Below are positions 37,720 through 50,054 of a DNA stretch of 64,000 bases, one piece after another; within the stretch, counting starts at the first letter, position 1; the number at the start of each line of letters is the position of its first letter. The position numbers and the translations under genes were made by a program. The stretch is from Trogon surrucura (Eukaryota > Chordata > Aves > Trogoniformes > Trogonidae): assembly GCA_020746105.1 (NCBI GenBank), contig CM036620.1, positions 25,256,604 through 25,320,603 on the forward strand. The letters run 5' to 3'. The notes under the pieces were generated by a model. It did not search any database. It saw only the letters and a list, made by a program, of their open reading frames with translations, and was not told the DNA's origin.

Positions 37720-38786
37720 AAAGGTGGGGCAAATGTCCATGTCTATGACTTGGAGTAAAATATACTACTGGCATGTTGTAAGTGTTCTTAAACATGCATT
37801 ATGACCCCAAAAATTAATGATTAGGACTAAGCTCCACAGCACTCCAAACAGATCAAGTGAGAAATGTGCTGTCAAGGTTCTGAATTGACTTGGTATACTG
37901 TAACAAATTCTTCAAACGAGGAAGAATGAAGAATTTGTGATTCTTCATGAATGATGGAATTCTTCCTCAATGGGACTGTACAGAAGCAACACTTGCGTAT
38001 TATTTTTTTACTAAATTTTATGTCTCCTTATATAGTTTTTCAGCATTTATATTCTTTTTCGTTCAATAGACATACTAACCTCTTGATGAGGCTAGCCCTT
38101 CTGGTACTTGAGTTAAATGAGAATGGAGAACATCCCACTTACCTGCAGAGGAACAGGAATTTTCATCTTTTCTAAGTAAATAAAATTTTAATAAAATCAA
38201 AATCCTTTTCCCTCAAATCCCAGATATTTTTTTTTAATTGAACTTGATCTGTTCTCTCTTTAGCTTCTAAAACACTTGAATAACTACCTACCAGTCTAAA
38301 GCAGGCATTTGATTTAGACGTGAAACTAGGTCAGGAACTGACAAAACACAGTGATAGGATTACTTTTTTAGCAGTGTCAGCTCGATTACTTTTTAACTGC
38401 TGGGGATCCTTCCTTGCTGAGGGCTACTTCACAAGCACCCTGTATTTTCATCTCCTGTGTGCAGTGATGCTGGGCACAGTGCTGGTGTAGGCACTCCTGC
38501 CATCCTCGCTTAGTGCAAGAGGGAAACAACTCAGAGAGTTCTTACAGAGCTGATGCTCAGTCAGGTTCTAGTGGGGATGGGAGAGCTTCCCCCTGGAAAA
38601 GCAATCCCTTCAGTGTAGCTGCTGGGAGCAAATGAGGAAAGTACTGGGAATTCCAAAAGAAAACCTAATCAAGCCTCTCCCATTTCTCAAATTAATCTCC
38701 TCACGTATGCCTACCTCAGACTACACCTGCTTCTAAATCTCCTTTTCATGTTCCCTCCCTCACTATTTCTAAAGAGAGAGATCATA
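37720..38786. other. Unique DNA with a compound hairpin
   Basis: No gene. The notable structure is the double inverted repeat at 37918-37968. The rest is ordinary AT-rich sequence, with a slightly GC-richer part around 38400-38600. Confidence 0.5.
37918..37968. repeat. Compound inverted repeat (two nested perfect stems)
   Basis: The outer arms GAGGAAGAAT (37918-37927) and ATTCTTCCTC (37959-37968) are exact complements. The inner arms TGAAGAAT (37927-37934) and ATTCTTCA (37940-37947) are exact complements around a TTGTG loop. An 11-nt one-sided bulge (37948-37958) separates the stems. A further AAATTCTTC at 37905-37913 can also pair with GAAGAATTT inside it, so alternative folds exist. Confidence 0.85.
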
Positions 38787-38846
38787 AGAATCACAGAATG
38801 TTAGGGGTTGGAAGGGACCTCGAAAAATCATCTAGTCCAACCCCCC
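38787..38846 (-). mobile_element. CR1 LINE, 60-bp 3' end only
   Basis: The plus strand reads AGAATCACAGAATG, GGGGTTGGAAGGGACC, ATCATCTAGTCCAACCCCCC. This is the reverse complement of the final 60 bases of the ATTCTGTG-type CR1, and nothing more. It is the most severely 5'-truncated copy in the window. The match to the consensus seen in the other copies is nearly exact, so it is probably recent. Confidence 0.92.
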
Positions 38847-39112
38847 AATCAAACCACAAATCTTGGCAACTATTCTAGAATGATGTTCACTTGCTAGCTT
38901 TCTTCAACTCTGGGCTACTTCTTAAAGTAAAACCCTTTAAATATTGATGAAGAAAGAATTATTTGCAAAGGTTCATTGTTTGCAGTACATTGTCCATTGA
39001 AGCAAGCAGGCTATCAGTGGCATTTTTTTCTATACAGTTGTTTATTTTAAAACATTCTAATGTATCAAGTTGAGATTTACTTAAAATATTTTAAAATATA
39101 AAAGCCTGTCAT

Positions 39113-39182
39113 AATTTTTGACTGCAGTAAGTGCAGTTGATTTTTGACTGCAGTTAATTTTTGACTGAAGTTAGTGCAGTTA
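39113..39182. repeat. Imperfect minisatellite, 3 units
   Basis: Three units each begin ATTTTTGACTG(C/A)AGT: 39113-39139, 39140-39156 and 39157-39182. Units 1 and 3 are about 26 bp and contain an extra TAGTGCAGTT-like part; unit 2 is 17 bp. This is local tandem duplication with one shortened unit. Confidence 0.8.
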
Positions 39183-40373
39183 ATAGGGTAGTCACTTCTC
39201 AAGTTTCACAGAGCAGTGATAAACAACTTGCAGTATTTCAGATTTTTTTTGTAGTTATGCCCACATGAGCAAACAACTGAGGCATTAGTGCCTCATAGTA
39301 GCTTAAGAACAATTACTTGCTATACGAGAATGGCATTGTAACAACGGCTCTTCTATTAAACCAGCCTTCTGTTTTGTTAATGCCAGGGTATTTTTTTAAG
39401 ATCTTGATATCATTACAATGACATCACTGTGAAAGAAAATCTTGGATGTTTTTAAATAACAGAGGGATAAACAGGCATTTCTAGTGGTAATAACTTAGGA
39501 TTCCAAACTTTCTTCCTGTTGTCTAAGTATGCATGATATACGCATACTACGCATTTTCCCTGAATACAGAGGAATACTCTGCCTTTGAAGTATAGTAATT
39601 CCCTGAACATATTCATCATCTCCGAAACCACAACCTGCAAGGCTTTCATCCCAACAAAGATTTGATTGAGCAAACGTAATTTGGAGCATTTAAAATCGTA
39701 TGTGCATTAGAAAAGCCTGTTTGGTTTTTGTGTGTTTGTTTGGTTTTTTCCTGGTGTTTCTGGCAGAAGGTATGATAATTTTCACGATTATTTTTCCATA
39801 TAATCACATATATGCCATTTTGAATGTCATGTGTCAAATGTTTAATAATCTGATGTAATAATGCATGTTGAAACTATTATGAAGCCTCTTATTAATTTCA
39901 CTGACCATTAACCACAACCTCATGTAAAACAGAGTCAAACCCATTTTTCCATTTGCAGAACATAAAAGTTTGAACGACATGGTGAATTGTGACTATGAAA
40001 TTATTTGATCTCTTCCTGGTTTTCCACTACCTCTGCATTAAGCAACACACGCAAGTCTTAACAGAACAAAGAGGAGGCAGAGGACAGTTCTTGTGCAGCT
40101 TAGAAATAAGATCTCCCTTTTCTCAGCTATTTTACGTGGATGTATGTAATTCAGATTGTTAATGCGAAGGCCTGCCTGTCTGTCTGGGTATTGTATGTCT
40201 ATGACCTCGAGCTATTAAGAGATATCATATAGCTACTGTGCCTTGGAAAGATATGAGAACCCATTAGAAAGAAACAAAATATACACTGCTGTAATTGACT
40301 GAAATGTGATGCTCTTGCTACACTAAAAATGAAGCAAAAAATCAAAATCTGAGACAGAAATCATCATAATATT

Positions 40374-40385
40374 GGGGGGGGGGGG
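40374..40385. repeat. G12 homopolymer
   Basis: Twelve G in a row, following TAATATT. The plus strand could form a quadruplex. The tract length is a likely sequencing and replication variable. Confidence 0.9.
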
Positions 40386-43300
40386 AAGACTACCAGTTAT
40401 CAATACTGCACCATTACAGTTTCTTAAAGTTTGTTCGAAGTTATTCTCACACAATCTCAACCATGTTGTTTAATGACTACAAAACTTCAAATTATTTCAA
40501 GAAAAGGCAGAGTCAGGTCTACTTTTCTTCAGGAACATTAGCCCATCATTTTCTGTAGGTTCCTATTGCAACTACTGCTTTATTTAGCACACTGAATATT
40601 CTGGCTGAGTGACCTGAGGATAATTTAAAGTTGCAGGACTGAAACCTTAATGTACACCTTTGGTTTTGAATGACATTTCTAAATTAAATTACACAATTTG
40701 GAAAGCTAGCACAGGAAAGTTCAAATCAACATGCTTCACAAGGTACAGTTCAAGGAGTGGCAGGGCAGAGAAAAGAGAAATCAGGCTAATTTCTAGGATT
40801 TTTGTCGGTCTGCAGATCTATCTATGATTAAACAATATTAAAATCCATGCAAACATCAACATTGCTTATCACTCCAGTCTGGGGTACCTCTTCCGCTAAA
40901 GGCTACTAAATTGACAGTAGGAGACAAGACTGAGACTCCATAAGAGAGGACATATCTGGTTAAAGGGACGTGTAGCAAACAGAACCAAGTTGCATGAGCG
41001 TCACTAGTGCTGAGATCTGCTTTGAACCTCTAACAACAGGGCAGAACATCCTCAACCTGCCAGTAAAGAAACTATTAACTTGACTCCTACTGACTTTTAA
41101 TTCTATCTGGGTATCAAACTGTATTCTTTCAATGTATCATATTTAGAAAGAGTTGATTGAGATAAAAAACTGCCTCCTCCAGTTTCATTTGCTTCAGTTT
41201 CTACTAGTAAAACTAATAAAATACAATTTTGTTTTCAAATTAGCTAATTAGAATATATAACTTTATCTTCCCCTCCCCCTTTTTTTCACAAATAGATGCA
41301 GTTTTTGTTTCTTTACCCATTCTGGTTTTCTAAAAATAAGAAAAGATAAAATGTCTTTTTCCTTCCCATATGAATAGGTCTGAGTATGAATGGAAACACA
41401 TTACCGAAAAGTTGAACTACTCTGGTTTTCCCTGAGTAGACAGACATGTCAACAGCAGTCTATAGTCCTTTTAGATGCTTTTCAGTTTTTGGTTTTGGAT
41501 ACGCCTTATTCTGCATGTGAGGAAATGGAAATATGGTAATGATGTGACACTTAAGAATTGAATCTCCCAAATTTTACAGGGATCTCTTTTTTTTTCGTAT
41601 ATTAATCTCCATATAAATGCTGTAACGTTTAGGCTACAACTAAGAATTTTTTGTTGCAAACATAATTTATCAACCGGACCATTTGACTATCTTTCATCAG
41701 CACGCTCAGCACGTTCCACATGGCTTCCTCATATCCACATTCATTAAAGCAAATAAGAAACAGCTTTCAGAAGGAAAGGTGAGTGGGCAGTTTGATCGAT
41801 CCTACTCACAGCCTGCAGCCTTCCCCGCTACCTGAGTTAGAAAGAGAAGAACTCTATTTAATCTTGTGTGGATTAAGGAAAGTAAAATTTAATTACAGTT
41901 TAGAAATGCCAACTTCTTTCACATACCAATTGCCAGCAAGTAGTTTATTGGTATTGATGACTATCCATTCTAGAAATCTTGAGTGAGTTCTTATCCACTG
42001 GAAAGGAAGCTGGTGGCATGTGCGTTACACAAAGCAAGGCTCATAACCATTTCCACACTTTCAACCAAATTTGCTTTTTGAATAACATAAAATAGAAGTT
42101 GAAGCCAGTCAATGTGCACAGAACAGCAAATCAGAATTTATTTCGTAGATCCCTGGCTGGACTTTCATGCGAAGAAATTGCTGAAGACTGTAGTTGGTTT
42201 GTAATTAAGAAATAAACAACATAAATTAATGAGCAAAAAAATAGAAGCCATCCTCACAGATGTCACCTAGCTGATAAATTTTTTAAAATATCTTAAAGGA
42301 TATTTTTAAAAGTTTCCCTTACTTTTTTTTTTTTTCTTGCTTGTTTATTTTCCTTCTAGGATGCTACGATTAAATAGCTCACTTTTAAAGCTTCCTCATT
42401 ACGTAAGTCTTTTCACCCATATCAATGGATGGTAAGCAGGGCAGAAGTGAGTTGCAACTGAACTTTTAGCATTAAGCTAGCTTTCACTTTTATTAGGGCT
42501 AATTTTAATTAGACATCTAGGTAGCTGTATTTGTAATGGAAACACAGATATTCCCCAAACATTTGTTTTCTAGTATGGGCATTTGCTTATTGACCTTACA
42601 CTTTGTCCTTCTAGGCTGCTCAGGACATGAAGACTGATCTAAAGTACTCATTCTATTTGAAATACAGATTTTCCACTTTTTGCAGGCATAAGAGGGTGTA
42701 CAGGAACAAAACTTACTTATATGAGAAGACAGAGCAGAGATTGGCTTGCAGAGTATAACTGGCCAGAAAATCAAAACCACCTTTTTGTGAAAAACTTAGG
42801 ATACCTGTAAGGGCCCACTCTATGATTTTTACAAGTAAAAACGGAAATTTCCTTGAACAAAGAGTTCACTTGAAAATCATTAACTTTGTCCTGGGTTTAG
42901 CCCCGCGACAAACTTTAAGGTGCAGTATTTAAAAAAAAATAATTACAAAATTGAGAAAACATGAAATTAATCTACAGTCAACTTTAGACAAAAAAAGGCC
43001 TTTAAAGACATCAACCATGACAGAGCCAAGCAACCTCACCAACTTAAAGACAGGTGAGCATTCTGACCAGACTGCAGTGCCAAATGAAGTGTTGACCCAC
43101 GCTAAGAGAAAGTGGGGAAGATTTCAGTACTGCAGCTCAGTTTTACATGTCCTCCACATCCCCAGGGTGCATTACGTGGTTCAGTGCCAAATGGAGGGCC
43201 ATGGCTGTGAGCTATCAAGTACAGATGACTGCAACTATACATTTCACAGAGATCTGCTTATCTGAAACAGATAACACAGAAATTGCTCTGTTTTTCTGAG

Positions 43301-43531
43301 CTGCAGAATGTGAGTTGTTTAATATTGCTTATCTTAACTTAAGGCTCATAAATCCACTGTTTTCTATGTCAATACTCTTATTGCAACCCCCCACTCAATT
43401 GTCCTCATTCAAACATGGCCTCCTGCAAAAACAACCTCGTCCTTCCAAAACAGGTGTAATATGAACAGTTACCTCTTACACCTAACATTTGCTGGCTCCT
43501 TCCAACTTGGCATATCATTGTAACTATATTA

Positions 43532-43562
43532 TAATAATAATTTTGTAATAATATTATTATTA
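43532..43562. repeat. TAA-rich inverted repeat
   Basis: TAATAATAAT (43532-43541) pairs exactly with ATTATTATTA (43553-43562) around an 11-nt loop. Because both arms are trinucleotide repeats, this is probably a microsatellite by-product and not a specific signal. Confidence 0.75.
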
Positions 43563-46500
43563 CTGGTTCACTTACAACCTATTATGACAAGCAACGCTGA
43601 CTCATTGTTCCTCCTCATTCCAAGCTTCCAAGCCATCCATTGATAATCTCTACTTTTGCGCTGGTCCCTGTAGAAGTCCCTGAGGATGTTTTCCTAAAGA
43701 CAGGAATTGGTAGCTGATATGGGTGTTAATAGCTAGAAGGTATAACATAATTCTGGAAAGGGTTAATGCTGTTTCATTAACAAAGTGACCTCCAGACATT
43801 GTCATTTTGGCCCATCTGATGTGATAGATGACTAGGGAGAAGAGGTTAGTAAATATCCTCCAGGTATTTGTGAGCAGAATCCTCACTTACATCCTTTCAA
43901 ACTTTTCCAGAGAGAGACTGATTCATTGTACAGCTTCAAAAGGAACTTGACAAACTCTCAATCAAGAGATCCTGTATCATGTCAAGCATATAAATTCTAG
44001 TGTCAAGAAGGAGGACCACCTTTCTCCACCATACTCCTTCTATCCTGTAATGTTTTAGAAACATTTTCTTCATAGCTGAATATGGGCAGAAAGTAACAGG
44101 ACTGAAGAAAAATATTGCCTGAAGATGCCAAAGAGATAAATTATTTTGATCCAGAATATTTTGATCAACAGCTATTTCCTACTTGAGTTCTTTCCTGAAA
44201 ACTTACTGGATAAGGGTAAGCCACATAATTTTCCATTCCCCCCACATACACAAAGAAACACGGATTTGAGATTAACAGAAAATAAGGCCAGGATGTTCAT
44301 GTGAATTTAACTGAATTAGGTGAAGAGGCTTGTCGCTTGTCTAGAAATCCTTGCCCAAAGCTAAAGCACTGCAGACAGAAAGCATTTTTACATGCACTGT
44401 GGATCTGCTTTTCCCAATACTTTAAGCTCTGTTTGAGTCCAAGGAAATGCAACAAAGTGTGCTTCCTCAGTAAGAACAACTATGATCTCTGTTCAGAAAT
44501 TCCTCCCAAAATGTTCCTAGAATTTTTAATCTCAATTTTAAATTTGCAAATACTCCCTCTCATCCAGAAACATCTCTCTATCTTGCACAATGTCCACATT
44601 AGAAAAGTAAATTATAAATTGCATTTGACTGGTGAGAATTAACATGTTCTGTATGAAATCAACATATCTATGCCTGACTGCACCATTAAAGGAGTGTATG
44701 TTGACATTGAGACATCATACCACTACCTTGATAACCAAACACTTGCACTAAATAAAAAGAGCAGAAAAGGACAATGTGCTCTAGTATAGTTATATTTGGC
44801 TCTACTAATGAACATTTATGCTCTAGTATCTTTTACAAAGGATCTAGATATTTGCAAATTCATATGTTATTATTACTTATTATTTCACATATATACATAT
44901 ATTTACCAGCGCATAAGGTTTCAAATCCAGGCACTGTGGCAATTTTCTACATTTGCTTATGAAAACTTGCTTTTGTTAAATGCGATGAGACGGAAAGAGA
45001 GAGAACCAGTTCAATTACAAAATAAACTGGTCTGCACTTTAGAAAGCCCTTGATAATTTCAAAACCCTAGGACCTATGTTTCAAGGACATATCACTAACT
45101 ACTGAAGCAGAATGAAACATTCTCATTGTGAGGAAAATTTCATGATAAAAATAGCCTTTGAGTAAGTCACACAACATTAGCAGAATAATTAGTCTTTGAC
45201 AATTTTCAAGGACAATTCAGAATGACTTATTTTCGAGGTTGGCTTTTTGTTCTTTAATCCAGTATGCAGAGGTATGGAATGACCTGCAAGGTACAGCTTT
45301 TATTTCCCTTTCATTGTAACTGAAATCACCTGTACAGTGAGCTTTTAGAAAGCTTAGGCAAATACAGTGTGTTATATTTACAATGAGGATCCTGAAGCTC
45401 ATTGTTCAACACCGTAATCCAGAAGGTTTAGCTACAAGGCACTTTTAATACCGACATGTTCTCGTATCATCCCCTTCCCGGGATAACACCACCTTGGCTA
45501 TGCTGGCAGAGCCTGTTGCCCTTTTCACCAAAACCAACACCAAAGCTTTCTGAATATGCAATGTGTATTAATCTGTTACTGCAGGGCAGTCACACAAACT
45601 GCATCCAAATCTGAAGGTTAAACTATTTGCTGGACTGCCAGGGACTTTAAGCAGAAACACCACTTTATGCGTTATACATTATTCCATCTGGGAGTAACAA
45701 AGAAGTAGCAGATGCTCTCCAGTACTTCAGAGAGGTGTTCAAGTTGAGGACATTCACTGCAAAATTAGGTATCCTTTTGCGCTGGAAGTTATGAAAAGGC
45801 TTCCGTACTTCCTGAATCAGGACCTTAATGATGATGAAAATACAAAAATACCCACAACATGAAGGATATCAACCCCTCCTGCCAAGGACATTCCAGAGTC
45901 TACTCTGGCCTCTCTGATTTCTCACTTTTTTCCTGAAAGATACAGCATTTCTGTTGGTAACATCCAGAGGGATGAGTCAGTATGCCCTTAGGCTTTACTT
46001 TGGGACAACCTGTAGAGACTTTGATGAGGAATTAGATGCAAAAAATGACCTTGTCTCAAAAATTGTGGGCACTTTCCTGCAACACATTTCTAGTACCCTC
46101 GCACTCCACTGGAGAAGGGTGATGCTGGGCGCCCTTTTCCCACATTTTTTTCTGAAACTCAGAAGCAATACCTTGTACAGTCTCAAAAACAGTGCAGCTC
46201 TGCTCAGAGGTGTTCCCCTAAAGGACATATTGTGTCACCATTTCCCACAAGTACACAGTCGGCAAAGTGGCCTTGGTCACTTTCAAAAAGGACTGGCTCG
46301 TAGCTTCTGACAGTCTGGTGACTCCTAGCTGCTGTGTTTCAGTCCAAGTGAGCTTCCAATATTTTCCCTGAGGACCTGGCTTAAGCAGACCAGGTGCCGG
46401 CAGCATAAGGCTACCTTTTCACCCCTCCAGCTCTGAACTGCGCTACATGCAGAGCAAGGAGAATCTGGGTCACAGATTTTATACCATGGCATGCCAGGGG

Positions 46501-49500
46501 GACTTGTTATTTCACTTGTTTGCCCTTGGTGGCAGCCTCATGCAACTTGGCATGCAAAATCATGTGCAATGTCACACTGGCCAGGAAAGTAATACTTAGC
46601 ACCCTGGGGTGAATCTGAAAGCCGGTGCTTTTCTGACTAAATGCATTGTGCAACATTTGTCCCTCATACGCACCAGCAAAACTCCACACTCTTCACGGGA
46701 GTTCCTTTTGGATGTGTGTGGGATTGCAGGTAAAAAGGCAAACAGGTTTACGACAAAGTTTTTCACCTTATTAGGACCAAGGTTTTCTCAGGAAGCTGGG
46801 AATTCTGCTCATACGCTTAAACTAGGACGATACGCAAGGCTCATATTTAACTTAAATTATTTTTACGAAGTGCAAATTAGTCACAGATTGGGGAGATAAT
46901 GAATCAGTGTTTTGAGTTGTTGCATCTGTGTTTTTCCTGCTGAGTTGACAGGTACTGGTTTTCACAGCCTTACAACCTACACCTTGTTACATCAGGCACT
47001 ATTATGAGCCTGGATAGCAGCTCATTTTTTGGTGTTTTTTTTTTTTAAATAATACATAAAGATTACAAGGCTTCACTGCTACTACTAATAAGTAGCTTCA
47101 TAGAATAAAAACACATTTGAAGTTAGAATTACATCCTCTCTCAGAAACTATCAAGCATCAGACATCATCATTCCCTCTCACAAGAAGTAAGTTCAACAAA
47201 TTCAGTGGAAGCATTAACGCTTGTATAATGTTTTGCAAATATTTTTATATTAAAACTTCGAATTTTATTACGATGAAATTGTACATTAAAAAGAAACTCA
47301 GAGAACACCTCTGGCTATAGAAAATGGTTCAATTTTCAAAGCATATTGAGACATTTTATTGTGACCAGCATTAAAATGGACTGATCTTCTACTTTCCAAT
47401 GGTATACAGCTCTATATGTGCTGAGATACTTATTTTGGTGAATGTTTTATGAATAAGCCATGTATATGAATGCAACTAAAGCTCTGACATTAAATCAGAT
47501 TTTGCCCCAAGAGAAGCTTCGTGCTTGCTTCCTGAGCTGTATAAAAGTCTCTGCACTGTCACTGTGCTGTGAAAGCCTTCTACCTATTTTTGTACACAAC
47601 ACAATCTGCTGGCTTCTCCAGTCATATGCAGATGCTTGTGTAACACGAGTGTAATATATAGCTTTATACACTGGAAAGTACAATGTGCAATTTCATTCTT
47701 GCTTCATTTTCTTTTGCAAGCAAGGGCATTGCTTTCAGAATCATGAGGAGCACAAGCTGCAACAGAAGACAGATAAACTGGGCCAAATAACCGTGATTTC
47801 CTTTTTGAAAGGTCTTATAGCTGAAGTTTAGCACTGAAGAAATAAGGGTCCTGAGGTCAGTATCTACTAGGATTCAAAATAAATTTAACTGGGTGTTGGA
47901 GAAGAGCAGCACAGGACCTGAGGCTCATGTTAAAAAACAAGGTGTCCGTACCTAAGGCAGCCTTTCTGAGCGTTAAGATGCACAAGAGAATACTTTTCAG
48001 GACCTCTGAAATTATGATGGCTTGGCTTTTGCCATTTTGGTTTAATTTCTTTATTTTTAACAGTAAATAGAATAGGAGGATTAAAGCATGATAAAAATAG
48101 AGTATAAATCAAGCACAGAGCCTCCATCCAACCCATGTACTGTCCATGGCATCACAGCTAAGATTCTTAGTTTCGAACCCGAAGAGCTGTGGCACTGTTT
48201 TCTTTCTCAGGATGTGATGAAAAATTCATAGAAAGACTACCTAAGTGTCATCTTCTCACTTTTCTTTAGCCAGCAAAAATGTAACTTTCACTTCTTTTCT
48301 TCACGTGTTTGCTTTCTTGTATTTTCCCCGATATATCTTTCCATCCTGATTAGACTCTTCTCACATATCAGCTGTTATCAATTTCATCTCCCATAAGAAA
48401 ATTCCAAAGTGATTTCGTCTTCTTTACAGCTTTATTCCCTCCTCATTCAGGAAAGCACACACCGCAGAGATAAGCGTAAGGTGGTCACATTATACGGTCA
48501 GTGACAAGCTCTGCACTGACAGATGCTCACCAGCCAGGCTTTCCCTTGACCACTTTTCATTCAGGTTCAACAGAAAGTCTGGGACTGATGACCTTAAATA
48601 TCAGCGGTTCCTCTGCACAGCATAACTCTAGCAGTCCACATCTCTTCTCGACAAAAAAAAACTTCTAAAATTGTTTAAACTACTTCACATCTACTCCACC
48701 TAAGTTTGTTGTTGTTTGAAAAGGTAATCTGAAGGAAGGAAAGAAGTGTGTCTGTCCAGTGCCAAAGGCCCAAACTAAGGCTGCTGAAAGCAACCTGGGA
48801 TTTCTTAATCCTATCATTTATAGGGAGCGTGAAAAAAATATTTTCAATTAGGAGGTTCTTTCAGTCAGGAGTTTTTTTTCATATGCCTATCAATAGTTGT
48901 TCTCTCTCAGACATTCAAGCATAGAACAAAATGTATCTTGTACAATGTACATTCACTATTATTAAAAGTAACATGAAGACATAACATTGAAACATTAGAA
49001 AATTTGGCCCTGTGATACTTTATCAAAGAAAACATATTTTATACACAGTAGGAACTTAATTCTCCCTAAAACAAGGAAACAGGAGCACTGTGATCTTTTT
49101 AGGCATTTGCAGTATCAGGAACACTGCTGGCAGAACAACGGTAGAACCTACGACCTGATTATTTGAGTCCTCCCACTAGCTGATTTACCTTTCTCTAACA
49201 TCTAATACACATTTCTTATTTTCATTTTCAAATAAGCAAAGAATTGAGCTTGTTTCAGGACAAGAACAATAAAGGAATATTGCTGAATTTGTCTACTGGT
49301 GATGCTTCCTTAGCAGACAAACAAAAAAAACCTTGGCATCTGTTTTCTAAATACTCTGCAAAAACCTTCATTATGAAGGAGAATCTATGAAGAATTTGAA
49401 AAAATAAGCTTTGTTTTTATATCAGAAATTATGGCCTGAAAGAGGAATATGAGTTGTAAATTTATTTGCAACTTCCTAACATACAAAAATGATCACTATT

Positions 49501-49659
49501 TTCAGTGGAAATCCTGTTATAAACTGTAGTTTGATAGTTGCCCACATGCACACATTAGCTAATGCTGCTACATCTGTGTGTAGTAATTTTTTTCTGTGCT
49601 GTCATGATACAAGAATGCATACTTTATACTCATTGTGTTATCTGCCATATATTCTAGGA

Positions 49660-50054
49660 CTGCTAAGTCTGGAGTTGTTTAGCCTGGAGAAAAGGAAGCT
49701 GAGGGGAAGCTTTATCACTCTCTACAACTACTTGAAAGGAGGTTGAAGCGAGGTGGGAGTCAGTCTCTTCTCACAAGTAACAAGCGATAGAAGAAGGGGA
49801 AATGGCCTCAAGTTGAGCCAGGGGAGGTTAGACCGGGTATTAGGAAAAGTTTATGGACCAAAAGTGTTGCCAAGCACTGGAACAAGCTGCCCAGGGAATT
49901 GGTAGAGTCACCGTCCCGGGAGGTATTTAAAAGACACGTAGATGAGGCGCTTTGGGACATGATTTAGTGGTGGACCTGGCAGTGCCAGGTTAACAGCTGG
50001 ACTCAATGATCTTAAAGGTCCTTTCCAACCTAAGTGATTCTATCATTCTATGAT
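49660..50054 (+). mobile_element. CR1 LINE, different subfamily with ATTCTATG tail
   Basis: This plus-strand copy covers the RT C-terminus (LELFSLEKRKLRGSF stretch at about 49670-49720) and 3' UTR, ending GATTCTATCATTCTATGAT. The 3' UTR reads GCCAGGTTAACAGCTGGACTC and AATGATCTTAAAGGTCC, clearly unlike the TAGATGATC type. It therefore belongs to another CR1 lineage. The coding part is broken by a stop at about 49744 and by further changes, as expected for an older copy. It is 5'-truncated near 49660. Confidence 0.9.

Larger units (their letters stand above)
38847..49659. other. 10.8 kb without recognisable CR1 or genes
   Basis: This is the longest CR1-free block. Small features are a tandem repeat at 39113-39182, G12 at 40374-40385, T13 at 42323-42335, a (TAA)-rich hairpin at 43532-43562, AT-rich dinucleotide stretches near 44868-44905 and T12 at 47035-47046. 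A GC-richer part at 45950-46760 includes an open frame of 118 codons (45954-46310 plus) overlapped by a 77-codon frame on the other strand. Neither has a domain I recognise, and an old retrocopy or unknown repeat cannot be excluded. Other frames (42951-43265, 44301-44642) look like chance. Confidence 0.45.

Noticed and set aside
42951..43265. 104-codon frame as a possible small protein
   Set aside because: No recognisable motif. This length is expected by chance among many frames in 64 kb.
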